From an uncultured Solimonas sp. (GTDB lineage: Bacteria; Pseudomonadota; Gammaproteobacteria; Nevskiales; Nevskiaceae), in the NCBI GenBank assembly GCA_946478985.1, contig CAMLDZ010000003.1:1-64000 (forward strand): DNA of 64,000 nucleotides, given 5' to 3'. The first letter of the stretch is position 1. Each line of letters starts with the position of its first letter. Positions 29,342 to 38,207 of the stretch are shown here, one piece after another. Position numbers and translations under genes: made by a program. The notes under the pieces are model-generated. The model was not told the origin of the DNA and made no database searches. It was given only the letters and a program-made list of their open reading frames with translations.

Positions 29342-29599
29342 ATGAGCGCCGTGTTCAGCCTCGACGCTCTGCAATGGCCGGCGATGGCGGCCACCGTCCT
29401 GGCCGCCTGGCTGGTGGCCTCCCAGCGCAAGGCGCGCCGGCAGGCCGGCTTTTGGGTCTACTTGTCGAGCAATGTCCTGTGGGTCGCCTGGGGCCTGCAT
29501 GATGGCGCTTACGCCTTGATTGCGCTGCAGTTCATCCTGGCCGCAATGAATGTCCGCGGCTTGAAGAAGAACGAACCCGGCCGTGAGCTGCAGCCGTGA
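29342..29599 (+). CDS. Small inner-membrane protein
   Basis: An 85-residue protein with three hydrophobic segments (WPAMAATVLAAWLVAS; FWVYLSSNVLWVAWGLH; AYALIALQFILAAMNVRG). The pattern SNVLWVAWG ... LQFILAAMNVRGLKKN recurs in small unnamed proteobacterial membrane proteins with loose similarity to PnuC-like half-transporters. Function unknown. A bidirectional terminator follows. Confidence 0.65.
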   Translation: MSAVFSLDALQWPAMAATVLAAWLVASQRKARRQAGFWVYLSSNVLWVAWGLHDGAYALIALQFILAAMNVRGLKKNEPGRELQP

Positions 29600-29668
29600 C
29601 GAGCAGCGATTCTCAGGGCCCGCATGCGCCGCCGCGGGCGCGACCCCGCCCGTCGGCGCGCCTCAAGC

Positions 29669-29701
29669 AAAAGGCCGCGGCGATGATCGCCGCGGCCTTT
29701 T
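29669..29701. terminator. Bidirectional rho-independent terminator
   Basis: AAAAGGCCGCGGCGAT and ATCGCCGCGGCCTTTT make a perfect 16-bp inverted repeat with a one-base centre and A/T tracts at both ends, between the convergent small membrane protein gene and the acyl-CoA synthetase gene. Confidence 0.93.
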
Positions 29702-29729
29702 GCATTTCCGCCCGAGACAGATTTGAAGA

Positions 29730-31295
29730 TCAGCTCTTGGCCGCCGTGGCCAGCTGGTCGCGTACCGCGCGCTTGAGAATCTTGCCGGTAGCCGTCATCG
29801 GGAACGATTCGACGAAGACTACCGCCTTGGGGATCTTGTAGCCGGCGATGAGCGGGCGGCAATGGGCGATGATGTCTTCCGCCGTGGGCTTGGCGACGTC
29901 CGGATTGGGGATGATCACCGCGACCACCTTCTCGCCCCACTTCTCGTCCGGAACGCCGATCACCGCGCAGGTGCGCACCGCAGGATGCTTGACCACCGCC
30001 TGCTCGACTTCGGTCGAGTACACGTTCTCGCCACCGGTGACGATCATGTCCTTGACGCGATCGACCAGGTAAATCAGGCCTTCGGCATCGCGGCGACCGG
30101 CGTCGCCGGACTTGTACCAGCCACCGGGGGCGAACGCCGCAGCGGTGACTTCCGGCTGGTTCCAGTAACCCTTGAACAGCGAGGGCGAGCGGATCAGCAC
30201 CTCGCCGATCTCACCGTCCGGCAGTTCCTTGCCTTCTGAGTCGACGATCTTGATCTCCAGCAGCGGCAGCGGCGTGCCACAGGAGCGCAGACGCGCCTCG
30301 TCCTCGATCACATGCTGTTCCGGACGCAGCAGCGTTGCCGCGCCCGAGGTTTCGGTGGCGCCATAGAACTGCATGAAGCGGCATTTCATCTCGGCCAGCG
30401 CGCGCTGCAGCAAGTGCGAGCTGATCGGCGAGCCGGCGTACATCACCAGTCGCAACGACGAGAAGTCGGTGGTCTTGGCTTTCGGGTGATCGAGCAGCAT
30501 CTGGATCGCGGTCGGCACCAGTGCGCAGACACTCGGGCGATCGCGTTCGATGATTTCGAGCAGCTGCCCCGCTTCCAATGCCGGCAGGATCGACAGCGTC
30601 GAGCCGTTGTAGAGCGACTGCAGCGTCAGACCGGCCCCCACCAGATGGAAGTTCGGCATCACCATCAGCATCACATCGTCCGGCTTCCACTGCAGCGCGG
30701 GCTCCAGATGCTCGCAGAGGCGCATGAAACTCAGGCCCTGATGCGTCAGCTCGACGCCCTTGGGCTTGCCGGTGGTACCGGAGGTGTAGATCAGCAGCGC
30801 CGTGTCACGCGGATCGACCTCGCGCGTCGGCTCGGTGGCGTCCTGTGCAGCCAGCCAGGTCTCGAACTCGCTGTCGCTGGACTTGTGATCGAAGACGATG
30901 ATGTCGAACTTGACCTTCGACGAGGCCTGCACCTGCTTGGCCACGGGCACGAACTCGGCGTCGACGAACATCAGCGACAGCTGGCTGTCTTCGACGATCG
31001 CGGTCAGCTCCGGCGCTGCGAGGCGCCAGTTGAGCGGCGACAGGGCGGCAGCCGCCTTGTTGGCGCCGAACACGATCTCGAAGAAGCGCGACGAATTCTT
31101 GCCGATGTAGCCCACTGCGGTGCGCGGTGCCACGCCTCTGGCAATAAGGCCGTTGGCGATCCGGTTGGTGCGATCCTCCAGCGCGGCGAAGCTGACCGAG
31201 CCGGTGCCGTCGATCAACGCCGGCTTGTTCGGCAGGGACTTCGACCAGAATCTGGGAATGTCACAAAGTGTCTTGATATCAGCGTACAGCCACAT
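29730..31295 (-). CDS. Acyl-CoA synthetase / long-chain-fatty-acid-CoA ligase-like
   Basis: A 521-residue AMP-forming adenylating enzyme that activates a carboxylic acid to its CoA thioester. The P-loop is LLIYTSGTTGKPKGVELTH, followed by FMQFYGATETSG, the hinge region YKSGDAGRRDAEGLIYLVDR and the C-terminal catalytic Lys in MTATGKILKR. ATG 31295 is preceded by AAGGAGAAGG. The sequence resembles medium/long-chain acyl-CoA ligases of the FadD3/FadK kind; a cyclic or aromatic acid cannot be ruled out. Confidence 0.9.
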   Translation of the reverse strand: MWLYADIKTLCDIPRFWSKSLPNKPALIDGTGSVSFAALEDRTNRIANGLIARGVAPRTAVGYIGKNSSRFFEIVFGANKAAAALSPLNWRLAAPELTAIVEDSQLSLMFVDAEFVPVAKQVQASSKVKFDIIVFDHKSSDSEFETWLAAQDATEPTREVDPRDTALLIYTSGTTGKPKGVELTHQGLSFMRLCEHLEPALQWKPDDVMLMVMPNFHLVGAGLTLQSLYNGSTLSILPALEAGQLLEIIERDRPSVCALVPTAIQMLLDHPKAKTTDFSSLRLVMYAGSPISSHLLQRALAEMKCRFMQFYGATETSGAATLLRPEQHVIEDEARLRSCGTPLPLLEIKIVDSEGKELPDGEIGEVLIRSPSLFKGYWNQPEVTAAAFAPGGWYKSGDAGRRDAEGLIYLVDRVKDMIVTGGENVYSTEVEQAVVKHPAVRTCAVIGVPDEKWGEKVVAVIIPNPDVAKPTAEDIIAHCRPLIAGYKIPKAVVFVESFPMTATGKILKRAVRDQLATAAKS

Positions 31296-31566
31296 GCTGC
31301 CTTCTCCTTAAGCTTTCTCTCTATAAGCCCGAATGCTGGACTGCTTACGACTCAGGCACCGTTGAAATCAGGCTTTCTTCCTAGACGATCGCCACGAGAC
31401 CTCGTCGCACCAGCGCCTGCGCCTCCGCTCCAGCCGCGATTCAACCGGTGGCCCTAGCGCCGCCGCCGGACAGACGACGGATCTCCCCTTTCGCGCATAC
31501 GGCCCCCGGGCACAGATTAATCACCATCTTCTCAACTTCGGCAAGCACGGCAATATCGTGGCTCGC

Positions 31567-31790
31567 AAAAAAAGCGGCCATCCTGCCCGGCCCTCGTCAT
31601 GGCCGCTGGCGCCGCATAGAGCCTCACCCGTGACGACCGCGCCGTCGGACTATCCCCCGGGCGCACTGGCCCGGCCCGCCTCCGAGGATCAGGCGAACAC
31701 CAAGAGTTGTTGAGTCTCAGCCCCCACAGCAAGACACCGCTCGCGAGGAGCGGTGCTTGGATGGGTTTCACCGGTGAGGTCGGCGCGCGA
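31567..31790 (-). ncRNA. Candidate structured small RNA (unassigned)
   Basis: In the 550-base gap between the ligase and the XylM-like gene. On the minus strand a long closing stem pairs 31768-31779 with 31622-31633 (11 of 12 positions); inside are CACCGCTC/GAGCGGTG and CCGGGC/GCCCGG hairpins, and the segment ends in AGCGGCCAT...ATGGCCGCT followed by seven T (31567-31607), a textbook terminator. No protein frame here is convincing. Size and architecture recall 6S-like RNAs but I could not match a known family, and no promoter was identified. The rest of the gap, 31296-31566, shows nothing. Confidence 0.3.
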
Positions 31791-31815
31791 GAAAGCGCCG
31801 TGACCGCCAAATAAG

Positions 31816-31848
31816 AAAGCCGCCATCGCATGGACGATGGCGGCTTTT
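31816..31848. terminator. Terminator between the XylM-like gene and the candidate RNA
   Basis: AAAGCCGCCATCG-catgga-CGATGGCGGCTTT with T's on one side and A's on the other, starting seven bases after the stop of the XylM-like gene. It would stop transcription of that gene on the minus strand. Confidence 0.9.
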
Positions 31849-31854
31849 CACATC

Positions 31855-32973
31855 TTAAACGCCGACGGTTGCAGCCTTGCCGACTTCGGCGCCCGGCTCG
31901 TTCTGCCAGTCCGGCCAGCCTGCCTTGCGATTCTGCTCGGCGCCGATGGCACGCTCTTCCGGCGTCGCAAACTCAAGGTCCCAGCGCTTCAGCGCCGGCT
32001 TGATGATGACGTTGTGCCACAGCGGCGGAATCAGCGCCGACAGGAAGCAAAGGAAGACGCTGGGCATCGGGATCGCTTCCTTGTGCGGCACCAGCTTGTA
32101 ATACACCTGGTACGAGTTCTGGTGATGATCCGCGTGGTTGGTGATCTCGAACGCCATCGTGCGCGAGAACCAGCCAAGGTGGTTCCAGACATGGCGGCGG
32201 CCGATGGGTGCGCCGACCAGGCGGACGAGGCCGTAATGCTGGAAGTAGTTGAACGACTCGACCCAGACGCGGGCCAGCAGCTGACCGCCCAGGCCCGCCA
32301 CCAGCGCCTGCCAGCCACCGACGGCGAACAGCAGGACATTGAAGATGAGCTGCGCCGCAATGGCGCGCCACACGCGATGGCGGATGTTCCAGCGACCGTA
32401 GCCCTTCTTCTCCATCGCGTCGCCTTCCATACGCAGCGCGTATTTCGTGCTCTCGATCACCGCGTTGGCGGTGAAGCTGTAGAGATTCAGGCCGCGGCGC
32501 GCGGTGTCACCGTCTTCCGGCGTGGCCACGTCGATATGGTGGCCGACAACGTGACCGATGTCGCGCGTGCAGTCGAAGATGCACAGATGTGCGTAGTGGC
32601 CCACCGTACGGGCGAACGGGCTACGCATGTGATACAGCTCGTGCGCCGCCGGAACGAGCGGGATCACGCCCATCCAGCCCAGGCTCATGCCGGCACCGAG
32701 CAGCTGCCAGCCGGTGAAATCTTCAACGGAGGCGCGCCAGGCGAAGGCGAAATACAGCAGCACCGGACCGACCGCGCAGATCCAGATGGGCAGATTGGCC
32801 AGCGTCGGGTTGTTCATCTTGCGGGCGCTGAAATCCGGGCCCGCAATCGTGTCGAGAATGGCCAGCACCGGGAAGCTGATGATGCCCACCCATACCCAGT
32901 CGCCACCGGCGAGCATGCCCGCGAAGGCGGCCGCAAGAACCGCGACGGGCGTCCAATACTTTACGTAGTCCAT
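31855..32973 (-). CDS. XylM/CymAa-like membrane diiron hydroxylase (alkyl-arene or alkane monooxygenase)
   Basis: A 372-residue integral membrane protein of the fatty-acid hydroxylase/AlkB superfamily. The histidine boxes are HELYH (111-115), HVVGHH (141-146) and NHADHH (279-284), plus NYFQHYG (242-248). Several stretches follow xylene monooxygenase XylM more closely than AlkB: the N-terminal WVWVG, DFSARK, GLNLYSF, ESFNYFQHYGLVR, EITNH and ATPEERAI near the end. XylM and p-cymene monooxygenase oxidise a ring methyl group. ATG 32973 has GGAGG six bases upstream, so I reject a longer TTG start at 32994. The partner reductase (XylA/CymAb type) is not in the window. The comparison is from memory. 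Confidence 0.85.
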   Translation of the reverse strand: MDYVKYWTPVAVLAAAFAGMLAGGDWVWVGIISFPVLAILDTIAGPDFSARKMNNPTLANLPIWICAVGPVLLYFAFAWRASVEDFTGWQLLGAGMSLGWMGVIPLVPAAHELYHMRSPFARTVGHYAHLCIFDCTRDIGHVVGHHIDVATPEDGDTARRGLNLYSFTANAVIESTKYALRMEGDAMEKKGYGRWNIRHRVWRAIAAQLIFNVLLFAVGGWQALVAGLGGQLLARVWVESFNYFQHYGLVRLVGAPIGRRHVWNHLGWFSRTMAFEITNHADHHQNSYQVYYKLVPHKEAIPMPSVFLCFLSALIPPLWHNVIIKPALKRWDLEFATPEERAIGAEQNRKAGWPDWQNEPGAEVGKAATVGV

Positions 32974-33041
32974 GTTGTCCTCCAAACCCATCAATCCTTG
33001 AGTGGCGCTTTATTGAGCCGCTTCCCCAAGACCGTTAAATC

Positions 33042-33075
33042 GCGGTGTCACATACCGCAATTCGATCTTACCGCA
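33042..33075 (-). promoter_or_regulatory. Repeat-rich promoter region of the XylM-like gene
   Basis: GCGGTgtcacatACCGC (33042-33058) is an inverted repeat, and TACCGCA occurs twice in the same direction 16 bases apart (33053-33059 and 33069-33075). The site is 70-100 bases before the start codon, where a regulator could bind. No promoter hexamers were fixed. The remaining 33076-33279 holds nothing I recognise. Confidence 0.4.
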
Positions 33076-33279
33076 AAAAAATAGACTGCACTATAAATTC
33101 ATGACTGGGCCGACAAACGGTTTGCGGAAGGCTCCCGGCCATCGTGAGCTCGCAGGTGCGGACCCGCCTTCAGATAGTTCACTTATCGTATGAATGCATA
33201 CGACACCATGCAAGCATGCGCCATGATGATCTCCGCGAGCGGCACGCGGAAATATGTAAGCGGTTGAATTCAAGAGAAC

Positions 33280-34194
33280 TTAGACGGTCGCCTTTTTTCG
33301 TGCGCGCCGTGCCGGCTGGCTCGCCGGCGCGCCCAGACGCGCTTCCAGCCAGGTGTTCATGTCCTCGAACACCTTGGCCCGGTCGGCAGGGATTTCGTTG
33401 AAGATCTCGTGGTAGAGGCCTTTGTATAGCAACAAGGTCTTGTCCTTGGAGCCCACCGCATCCATGACACGCCGACTGCCCGCGGTACCGGCCAGTTTGT
33501 CGTCGGTGCCATGCATGATCAGCAGCGGTACGCGAACCTTCGGCAGCAGGCTGGGCATCTGCTCGACCAGCCGCACGATCTCCGCCAGCGTGCGCGCCGG
33601 CACCTTGCCGTGACAGTTGAGGGGGTCGGCGGCATAGGCACTGGCCGCCGCCGGATCGCGGCTGACCAGGGTGGGGTCGATCCCGAACAGACCGAGCCTG
33701 GGAACGACGATCGACAGGAACTTGGCGACCGGCCCGATGAAGGGAGGCGCGCCGTCCAGCGCCACCGCCGGGCCCGACAACAGCAGTCCTGCCAGCTTGG
33801 CCTGATGCTGCGAGGTGTAGGCCAGCGACAAGGCGCCGCCCATGCTGTGCCCGAGCAGGAAAACCGGCTTGCCGCCCGCCTCGCTGCGCGCCTGCTCAAC
33901 CAGCTGATCCAGATCGGCGACGGCATTGCGCCAGCGGTCGAGCAGCGCCGAGCCACCACCCGCCGACTGCCCGTGTCCGCGATGATCGATCGCGTAGACG
34001 TTCAGCCCGGCCGCGACCAGTTCGGCGGCGACGTGGCTGTAGCGGCCGCCGTGCTCGCCGAGGCCGTGGGCGATGACCACGCTGCCGCGGGCGGCGCCGG
34101 CCGGATACCAGGCCTGCCAGTAGATTTGCTTGCGGCGGCGGCCGCGCAGGCGACCTTCGATGTGCTTGGCGATCTTGGCGGTCTTGGCGCTCAT
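33280..34194 (-). CDS. Monoacylglycerol lipase-like alpha/beta hydrolase
   Basis: A 304-residue serine hydrolase, probably cleaving monoacylglycerols or lysophospholipids. The opening SVVIAHGLGEHGGRYSHVA and IDHRGHGQSAGG are typical of Hydrolase_4/MAG lipases; the nucleophile is Ser117 in GHSMGG (115-120), and MHGTDDKLAG and LYHEIFNE supply Asp and His. The ATG at 34194 overlaps the WS/DGAT stop (ATGA). It is the last gene of the glycerolipid operon and has a Lys/Arg-rich C-terminal tail. Confidence 0.9.
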   Translation of the reverse strand: MSAKTAKIAKHIEGRLRGRRRKQIYWQAWYPAGAARGSVVIAHGLGEHGGRYSHVAAELVAAGLNVYAIDHRGHGQSAGGGSALLDRWRNAVADLDQLVEQARSEAGGKPVFLLGHSMGGALSLAYTSQHQAKLAGLLLSGPAVALDGAPPFIGPVAKFLSIVVPRLGLFGIDPTLVSRDPAAASAYAADPLNCHGKVPARTLAEIVRLVEQMPSLLPKVRVPLLIMHGTDDKLAGTAGSRRVMDAVGSKDKTLLLYKGLYHEIFNEIPADRAKVFEDMNTWLEARLGAPASQPARRARKKATV

Positions 34195-35690
34195 GCGGTC
34201 TCCTTCCTGCGGCGCTTGCCGGTCGTCTTGCCGGTAGTTCTGGCCTTGGCGGGCGCCTCCGACGTGGCGCGCGGCTTGGCCAGGGCGGTCATCTCTTCCA
34301 GGCCCTGCTGCAGGCATTGCTTGAGCAGCTCCGGATCGGCGACAGCGGCGCGGTCGCTATTGATTCCGATGCAGCAGCGGCCGTTGTGCGAAATCATCGT
34401 GATCATCATGCCGCAGCCCGGCACCGGCGCGAACGGCCAGAAGTGCGTGACATGCGCACCGGCCATGTAGACCGGCTCGGCAATGCCGGGGATGTTGCTG
34501 ATCTGCGCATCCTGGGCGGCGGTGAAATCGGCGGTGGCCTTGATCACCGCGCCGATCGGCAGGCGCACCATCAGCGGCATCAGCCGCACCATGACGTCGA
34601 GCGCCGGCTCCTTGCGCGTCTCGCGGACAAAGGCCTGGATGTCGCGCACGCGGGCCACCGGGTCCAGCTCTGCGACCGGCGCCGCGTATTGCGACCCGGC
34701 AAACTTGTTGCCGCCCGGCGGATCGCCTTCCTTGCGCAGGCTGATCGGAAAGCCGATCGGCATGCGTTCGATCGGCATGCCCATCTCCTCGTGATAGCGC
34801 CGGAAGCCGCCGATCAGGCCGGCGAGAAAGACGTCGTTGAGCGAGGCTTCCGTGGCGCGGGCCGCCGCCTTGAGCTCGTCGAGCGGCAGTTCGATCGCGT
34901 CGAAGCGCCACGACAGTCCGCGACGGCGAAACAGTGGCGACCCCGGCACCGGTCGCATCGCCAGCATGCGCTTGGCCGAATTGGCGTATTGCAGGGCTTT
35001 GCTCGATGCATCCGGCTGCCGCGCCCACTGCCCCAGCGACTGCAACAGCGAGCCGACACTGTTCGCCGTTTCCTGAGGCAGCGCCAGCAGGCGATTGCGC
35101 GCCAGCTCGCCCGGTGTCAGCGCGGCGCGGCGGCGGCCGGTGCTGGGCCGCTGATTCCGGCTGGGCTCGCGCTCGCGGCGCAGCACGCGGCTGAGCAACT
35201 GGATGATGCCCATGCCGTCCGAGGTCGCATGGTGCAGCTTCAGGATGTAGGCGGCACGACCGCCTTCCAGGCCTTCGACCAATGTGCCTTCCCACGGCGA
35301 GCGCGCGCGGTCGAACGGCGTGATGGCCAGCGTCTGCGCGAGATCGAGCAGCTGGCGCTCGGAGCCCGGCTCGGGCAGACGCACACGGCGCAGGTGGTAG
35401 TCGAGATGGAAGTCGGAATCATCGACCCAGGTCGGCTGGCCGATACCGAACGCCGGTTGCACGACACGCTGGCGGAAGCGCGGCACCGCGGCGACCAGCC
35501 ACTGATGGCCGATATAGAAGCGTTCCCAGTCCGGCGCCTGATCGAGGTAAAACACCGAAGTGGTCGTCGAGCGCAGGCGCGGATCGACCTCGGCGCGCCA
35601 CATCAGCGCCTCGAAGGCGCTCATCTGGTTCGGGCCGCCCCAGCGGCTCAGCTCGTCCAGGACTTCCGGTTCCAGATTCGCAACGTTCAT
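34191..35690 (-). CDS. Wax ester synthase/diacylglycerol acyltransferase (WS/DGAT)
   Basis: Makes triacylglycerol or wax esters from acyl-CoA and diacylglycerol or fatty alcohol, at the inner membrane surface where storage lipid bodies form. The 499-residue protein has the catalytic HHATSDG (153-159), SLNDVFLAGLIGGFRRY, and the late SNIPG and NSDRAAVADPELL segments of the bacterial WS/DGAT family. A Lys/Arg/Thr-rich tail ends the protein. ATG 35690 has GAGAGACGAG directly upstream; the longer frame from 35855 is not homologous. The neighbours make the glycerolipid precursors, which favours TAG formation. Confidence 0.92.
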   Translation of the reverse strand: MNVANLEPEVLDELSRWGGPNQMSAFEALMWRAEVDPRLRSTTTSVFYLDQAPDWERFYIGHQWLVAAVPRFRQRVVQPAFGIGQPTWVDDSDFHLDYHLRRVRLPEPGSERQLLDLAQTLAITPFDRARSPWEGTLVEGLEGGRAAYILKLHHATSDGMGIIQLLSRVLRREREPSRNQRPSTGRRRAALTPGELARNRLLALPQETANSVGSLLQSLGQWARQPDASSKALQYANSAKRMLAMRPVPGSPLFRRRGLSWRFDAIELPLDELKAAARATEASLNDVFLAGLIGGFRRYHEEMGMPIERMPIGFPISLRKEGDPPGGNKFAGSQYAAPVAELDPVARVRDIQAFVRETRKEPALDVMVRLMPLMVRLPIGAVIKATADFTAAQDAQISNIPGIAEPVYMAGAHVTHFWPFAPVPGCGMMITMISHNGRCCIGINSDRAAVADPELLKQCLQQGLEEMTALAKPRATSEAPAKARTTGKTTGKRRRKETA

Positions 35691-35763
35691 CTCGTCTCTC
35701 TTTTGGCGCTTTCGAAAACCAGGACAGCACCGTCGCGCGCAGTGCAGTCTCGCCGAGCTGAAA

Positions 35764-36771
35764 TCAGGCTGCTTCGCCTTCCGAACCGGGCGCGATGCGA
35801 CGCAGGCCGCGGAACGCCTGCAAGGCAGTGTGCTCACCGCGTATGACCGCATCAACCTCGGTGGCGATCGGCAGCTTGAGGTTGTACAGCTTGGCCAGGT
35901 CCATGACCACGCTGCTGGTCTTGATACCCTCGGCGACCATGTGCATCGAGGACACGATCTGCGCGGTGGTCTCGCCCTTGGCCAGCCGGTCGCCGACCTG
36001 GCGATTGCGTGACAGCGGGCTCATGCAGGTGGTCAGCAGATCGCCCAGGCCGGTCAGGCCGGCGAAGGTTTCGGCCTTGCCGCCCATCGCCACGCCGATG
36101 CGCATCATCTCGGCCAGACCGCGCGTGATCACCAGCGAGCGCGTGTTGTGGCCGACGCCGAGGCCGTCGCCCATGCCGGCGGATATGGCGATCACATTCT
36201 TCAGCGGCCCGCCGAGTTCACAGCCAACCACATCGGTATTGGTATAGACGCGGAACACCTTGCCGCTGAACAAGGGCTGCAGCGAGCGCGCGATGCCTTC
36301 ATCGGTCATCGCCACCACGGCCGCGGCGGCCATGCCGCCGAGGATTTCCTTGGCGATGTTGGGGCCTGCCAGCAGGCCAGCCGGATGGCCCGGCAGCTCC
36401 TCGGCGATGATCTGCGTCATCCGCCGGTGCGTGCCCTGCTCCAGGCCCTTGGCCAGGCTGATGATCGGCACCCAGGGCCGCAGCGTCGGTGCGACCGCCT
36501 TGAGCGTAGTGCGGAAACTGTGGGAGGGCACGCCCATCACCAGCACGTCGCAATCCGATATCGCCTCTTCCAGCGAAGCGGTCGCGCGCAGCTTCTTGTG
36601 CAGTGGCAGATCGCCCAGGTACTGGTGATTGCGATGCTCGCGATTGATCTCGTCCGCCGAGTCGCTGCGCCGGGACCAGATCACGGTCGGCGCATTGGCC
36701 GCCACCAGCGACGCTACCGTCGTACCCCAGGAACCCGCGCCCAGCACCGCGACCCGCATCGTTCTGATCAT
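35764..36771 (-). CDS. gpsA: Glycerol-3-phosphate dehydrogenase [NAD(P)+]
   Basis: Reduces dihydroxyacetone phosphate to glycerol-3-phosphate, the glycerolipid backbone. The 335-residue protein starts at ATG 36771 ([18 protein letters not shown]), overlapping the HAD-PlsC stop. Dinucleotide site GAGSWGTT, then [31 protein letters not shown] with the catalytic Lys, and [20 protein letters not shown]. It is coupled upstream to the acyltransferase fusion and lies 73 bases before the WS/DGAT gene. Confidence 0.96.
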   Translation of the reverse strand: MIRTMRVAVLGAGSWGTTVASLVAANAPTVIWSRRSDSADEINREHRNHQYLGDLPLHKKLRATASLEEAISDCDVLVMGVPSHSFRTTLKAVAPTLRPWVPIISLAKGLEQGTHRRMTQIIAEELPGHPAGLLAGPNIAKEILGGMAAAAVVAMTDEGIARSLQPLFSGKVFRVYTNTDVVGCELGGPLKNVIAISAGMGDGLGVGHNTRSLVITRGLAEMMRIGVAMGGKAETFAGLTGLGDLLTTCMSPLSRNRQVGDRLAKGETTAQIVSSMHMVAEGIKTSSVVMDLAKLYNLKLPIATEVDAVIRGEHTALQAFRGLRRIAPGSEGEAA

Positions 36772-38207
36772 GGCAGCGTCTCCGGCCAATCGTTCAGAGT
36801 GTCGATGAACAGCTGCCGCACGCCTTCGACCTTGGCGTCCAGGTCTTTGAGATCCCAGCCGCTGACATCGATCGGCGGCAGCACCGCCACCTGGATCTTG
36901 CCCGGGCGGAACGTCTGGCCGTTGCGCGCCATCAGCTCGCCGGCATTGCGCAGCACCACAGGCACCACCGGCACGCCCGCCTGCATGGCGATATGGAATG
37001 CCCCCTTCTTGAACTTGCCGACCCGGGGCGAATACGAGCGCGTGCCCTCCGGCGCGATGCACAGGCACAGACCCTTGCGCACCTTCTCGATCACCGGCTG
37101 CAGCGATTCGCGCGCGCGCTGGCTGTTGCTGCGATCGACGAAAGCCATGTCGGCCATGCGCATGAACGGCCCGAAGCCCGGCGTGTTCTGCGCTTCCTTC
37201 TTCGCCACACCGGTAAAGCCGCGGCGGACGATGTACATCATCACGAAGAAATCCAGCTTGCTCTGATGGTTGAGGATGAACACCGCCGGGCGCTGCGCCC
37301 ACAGGTTGTGCTCGCCCACCACCTCGACATCGATGCCGGCAACCGCCAGCCCCCACTCGCTGCCGACGGACGAGATCATGTCGACGGCGCGGCGCGTCTC
37401 TCCGGTAGCCCGCGCGTAACCCAGGCCGGCCAGGAAGCTGACCGCCATCGCACCATAGGCACCGACCGTGCGCGCCACCGCGGCGCGCGGCGCGCGGCGT
37501 CGCGGCTCGAAGTCCAGGCGCTCCCATGATTTCTCTGCTGCAACACCGGCCAGCATGGGCTTGGCGTTGACGGCCGTGGGGTGGCCGACGGTATCGAGAA
37601 AGGCGATGTCCTCATTGCCGTTGGCATAGGCATAGCTGTCGACCAGCTTGAGCTTGTGCTGCTTGGCGAAGCTGCGAACCGCCTCGGCCTTGCCCTCGCC
37701 CCAGGCCGGCTTGCCGACGATGCCGCCGGTCAACATGCCCTTGCGCACCATTGGCTGCGTGCACAGCAGATGCTCGATGCCCCATTCCTTGGCCAGGGGC
37801 ATCACCTGATACGGCGTCGCCGACGACGCCACCGCCACGGTATGGCCCTTGCGCAGATGCGCCTGCACCAGATGCCAGGCCTCCGGGAACTGAGTGTCGG
37901 CGATCTTGGTGCGGAACAGCCGGTCCCAGAGCTCGATCATCTCCTCCTCGGTCTGGCCGCCCCATTCGGCGATGCCCTTGCGGATCACCTCGCCGAACTC
38001 CTCGTCGCTGAGGTCGCCCTTCTTGGCCAGCAACAGCATCTCGACGATCTCGCGCCAGCCGGCTTCCCGCTTGCGCACGCGCTCGGTGAAGTAAGTCGCG
38101 GCGGAATAGCCGTCGATCAGGGTGCCGTCAAAGTCGAAGAAGGCGCCGATTTTCGGCCCTGACGGCCCCGCCATGATCCTGGCAATCGCTTCGTCCAACG
38201 CGCTCAT
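36768..38207 (-). CDS. HAD-IB phosphatase fused to PlsC-type 1-acylglycerol-3-phosphate acyltransferase
   Basis: A 479-residue two-domain protein. Residues 20-225 are a HAD-IB hydrolase (FFDFDGTL with nucleophile Asp25, [18 protein letters not shown]). After a linker with a hydrophobic segment, residues about 260-479 are a PlsC acyltransferase: NHQSKLD (the HX4D motif), [17 protein letters not shown] and [12 protein letters not shown]. The acyltransferase should convert lysophosphatidate to phosphatidate; the phosphatase might dephosphorylate phosphatidate or a related phosphate to feed the WS/DGAT, which is inference. Such fusions are known in Gammaproteobacteria and Actinobacteria. Start and stop overlap both neighbours. 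Confidence 0.9.
   Translation of the reverse strand: MSALDEAIARIMAGPSGPKIGAFFDFDGTLIDGYSAATYFTERVRKREAGWREIVEMLLLAKKGDLSDEEFGEVIRKGIAEWGGQTEEEMIELWDRLFRTKIADTQFPEAWHLVQAHLRKGHTVAVASSATPYQVMPLAKEWGIEHLLCTQPMVRKGMLTGGIVGKPAWGEGKAEAVRSFAKQHKLKLVDSYAYANGNEDIAFLDTVGHPTAVNAKPMLAGVAAEKSWERLDFEPRRRAPRAAVARTVGAYGAMAVSFLAGLGYARATGETRRAVDMISSVGSEWGLAVAGIDVEVVGEHNLWAQRPAVFILNHQSKLDFFVMMYIVRRGFTGVAKKEAQNTPGFGPFMRMADMAFVDRSNSQRARESLQPVIEKVRKGLCLCIAPEGTRSYSPRVGKFKKGAFHIAMQAGVPVVPVVLRNAGELMARNGQTFRPGKIQVAVLPPIDVSGWDLKDLDAKVEGVRQLFIDTLNDWPETLP

Noticed and set aside
31608..31790. TPP riboswitch, tmRNA, RNase P RNA or classical 6S RNA
   Set aside because: Fragments such as GGGGGCTGAGA and CCTGATC recall the TPP element, but the required order and the closing helix do not fit; the other families' hallmarks are absent.
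31532..31831. A 99-residue minus-strand protein in the 31.6 kb gap
   Set aside because: It spans a strong terminator and a structured region, has no ribosome site and a Pro/Arg-rich composition.
31855..32973. Classical AlkB alkane monooxygenase
   Set aside because: The boxes HELYH and HVVGHH differ from AlkB's HELGHK and EHNRGHH, and flanking residues match XylM better.
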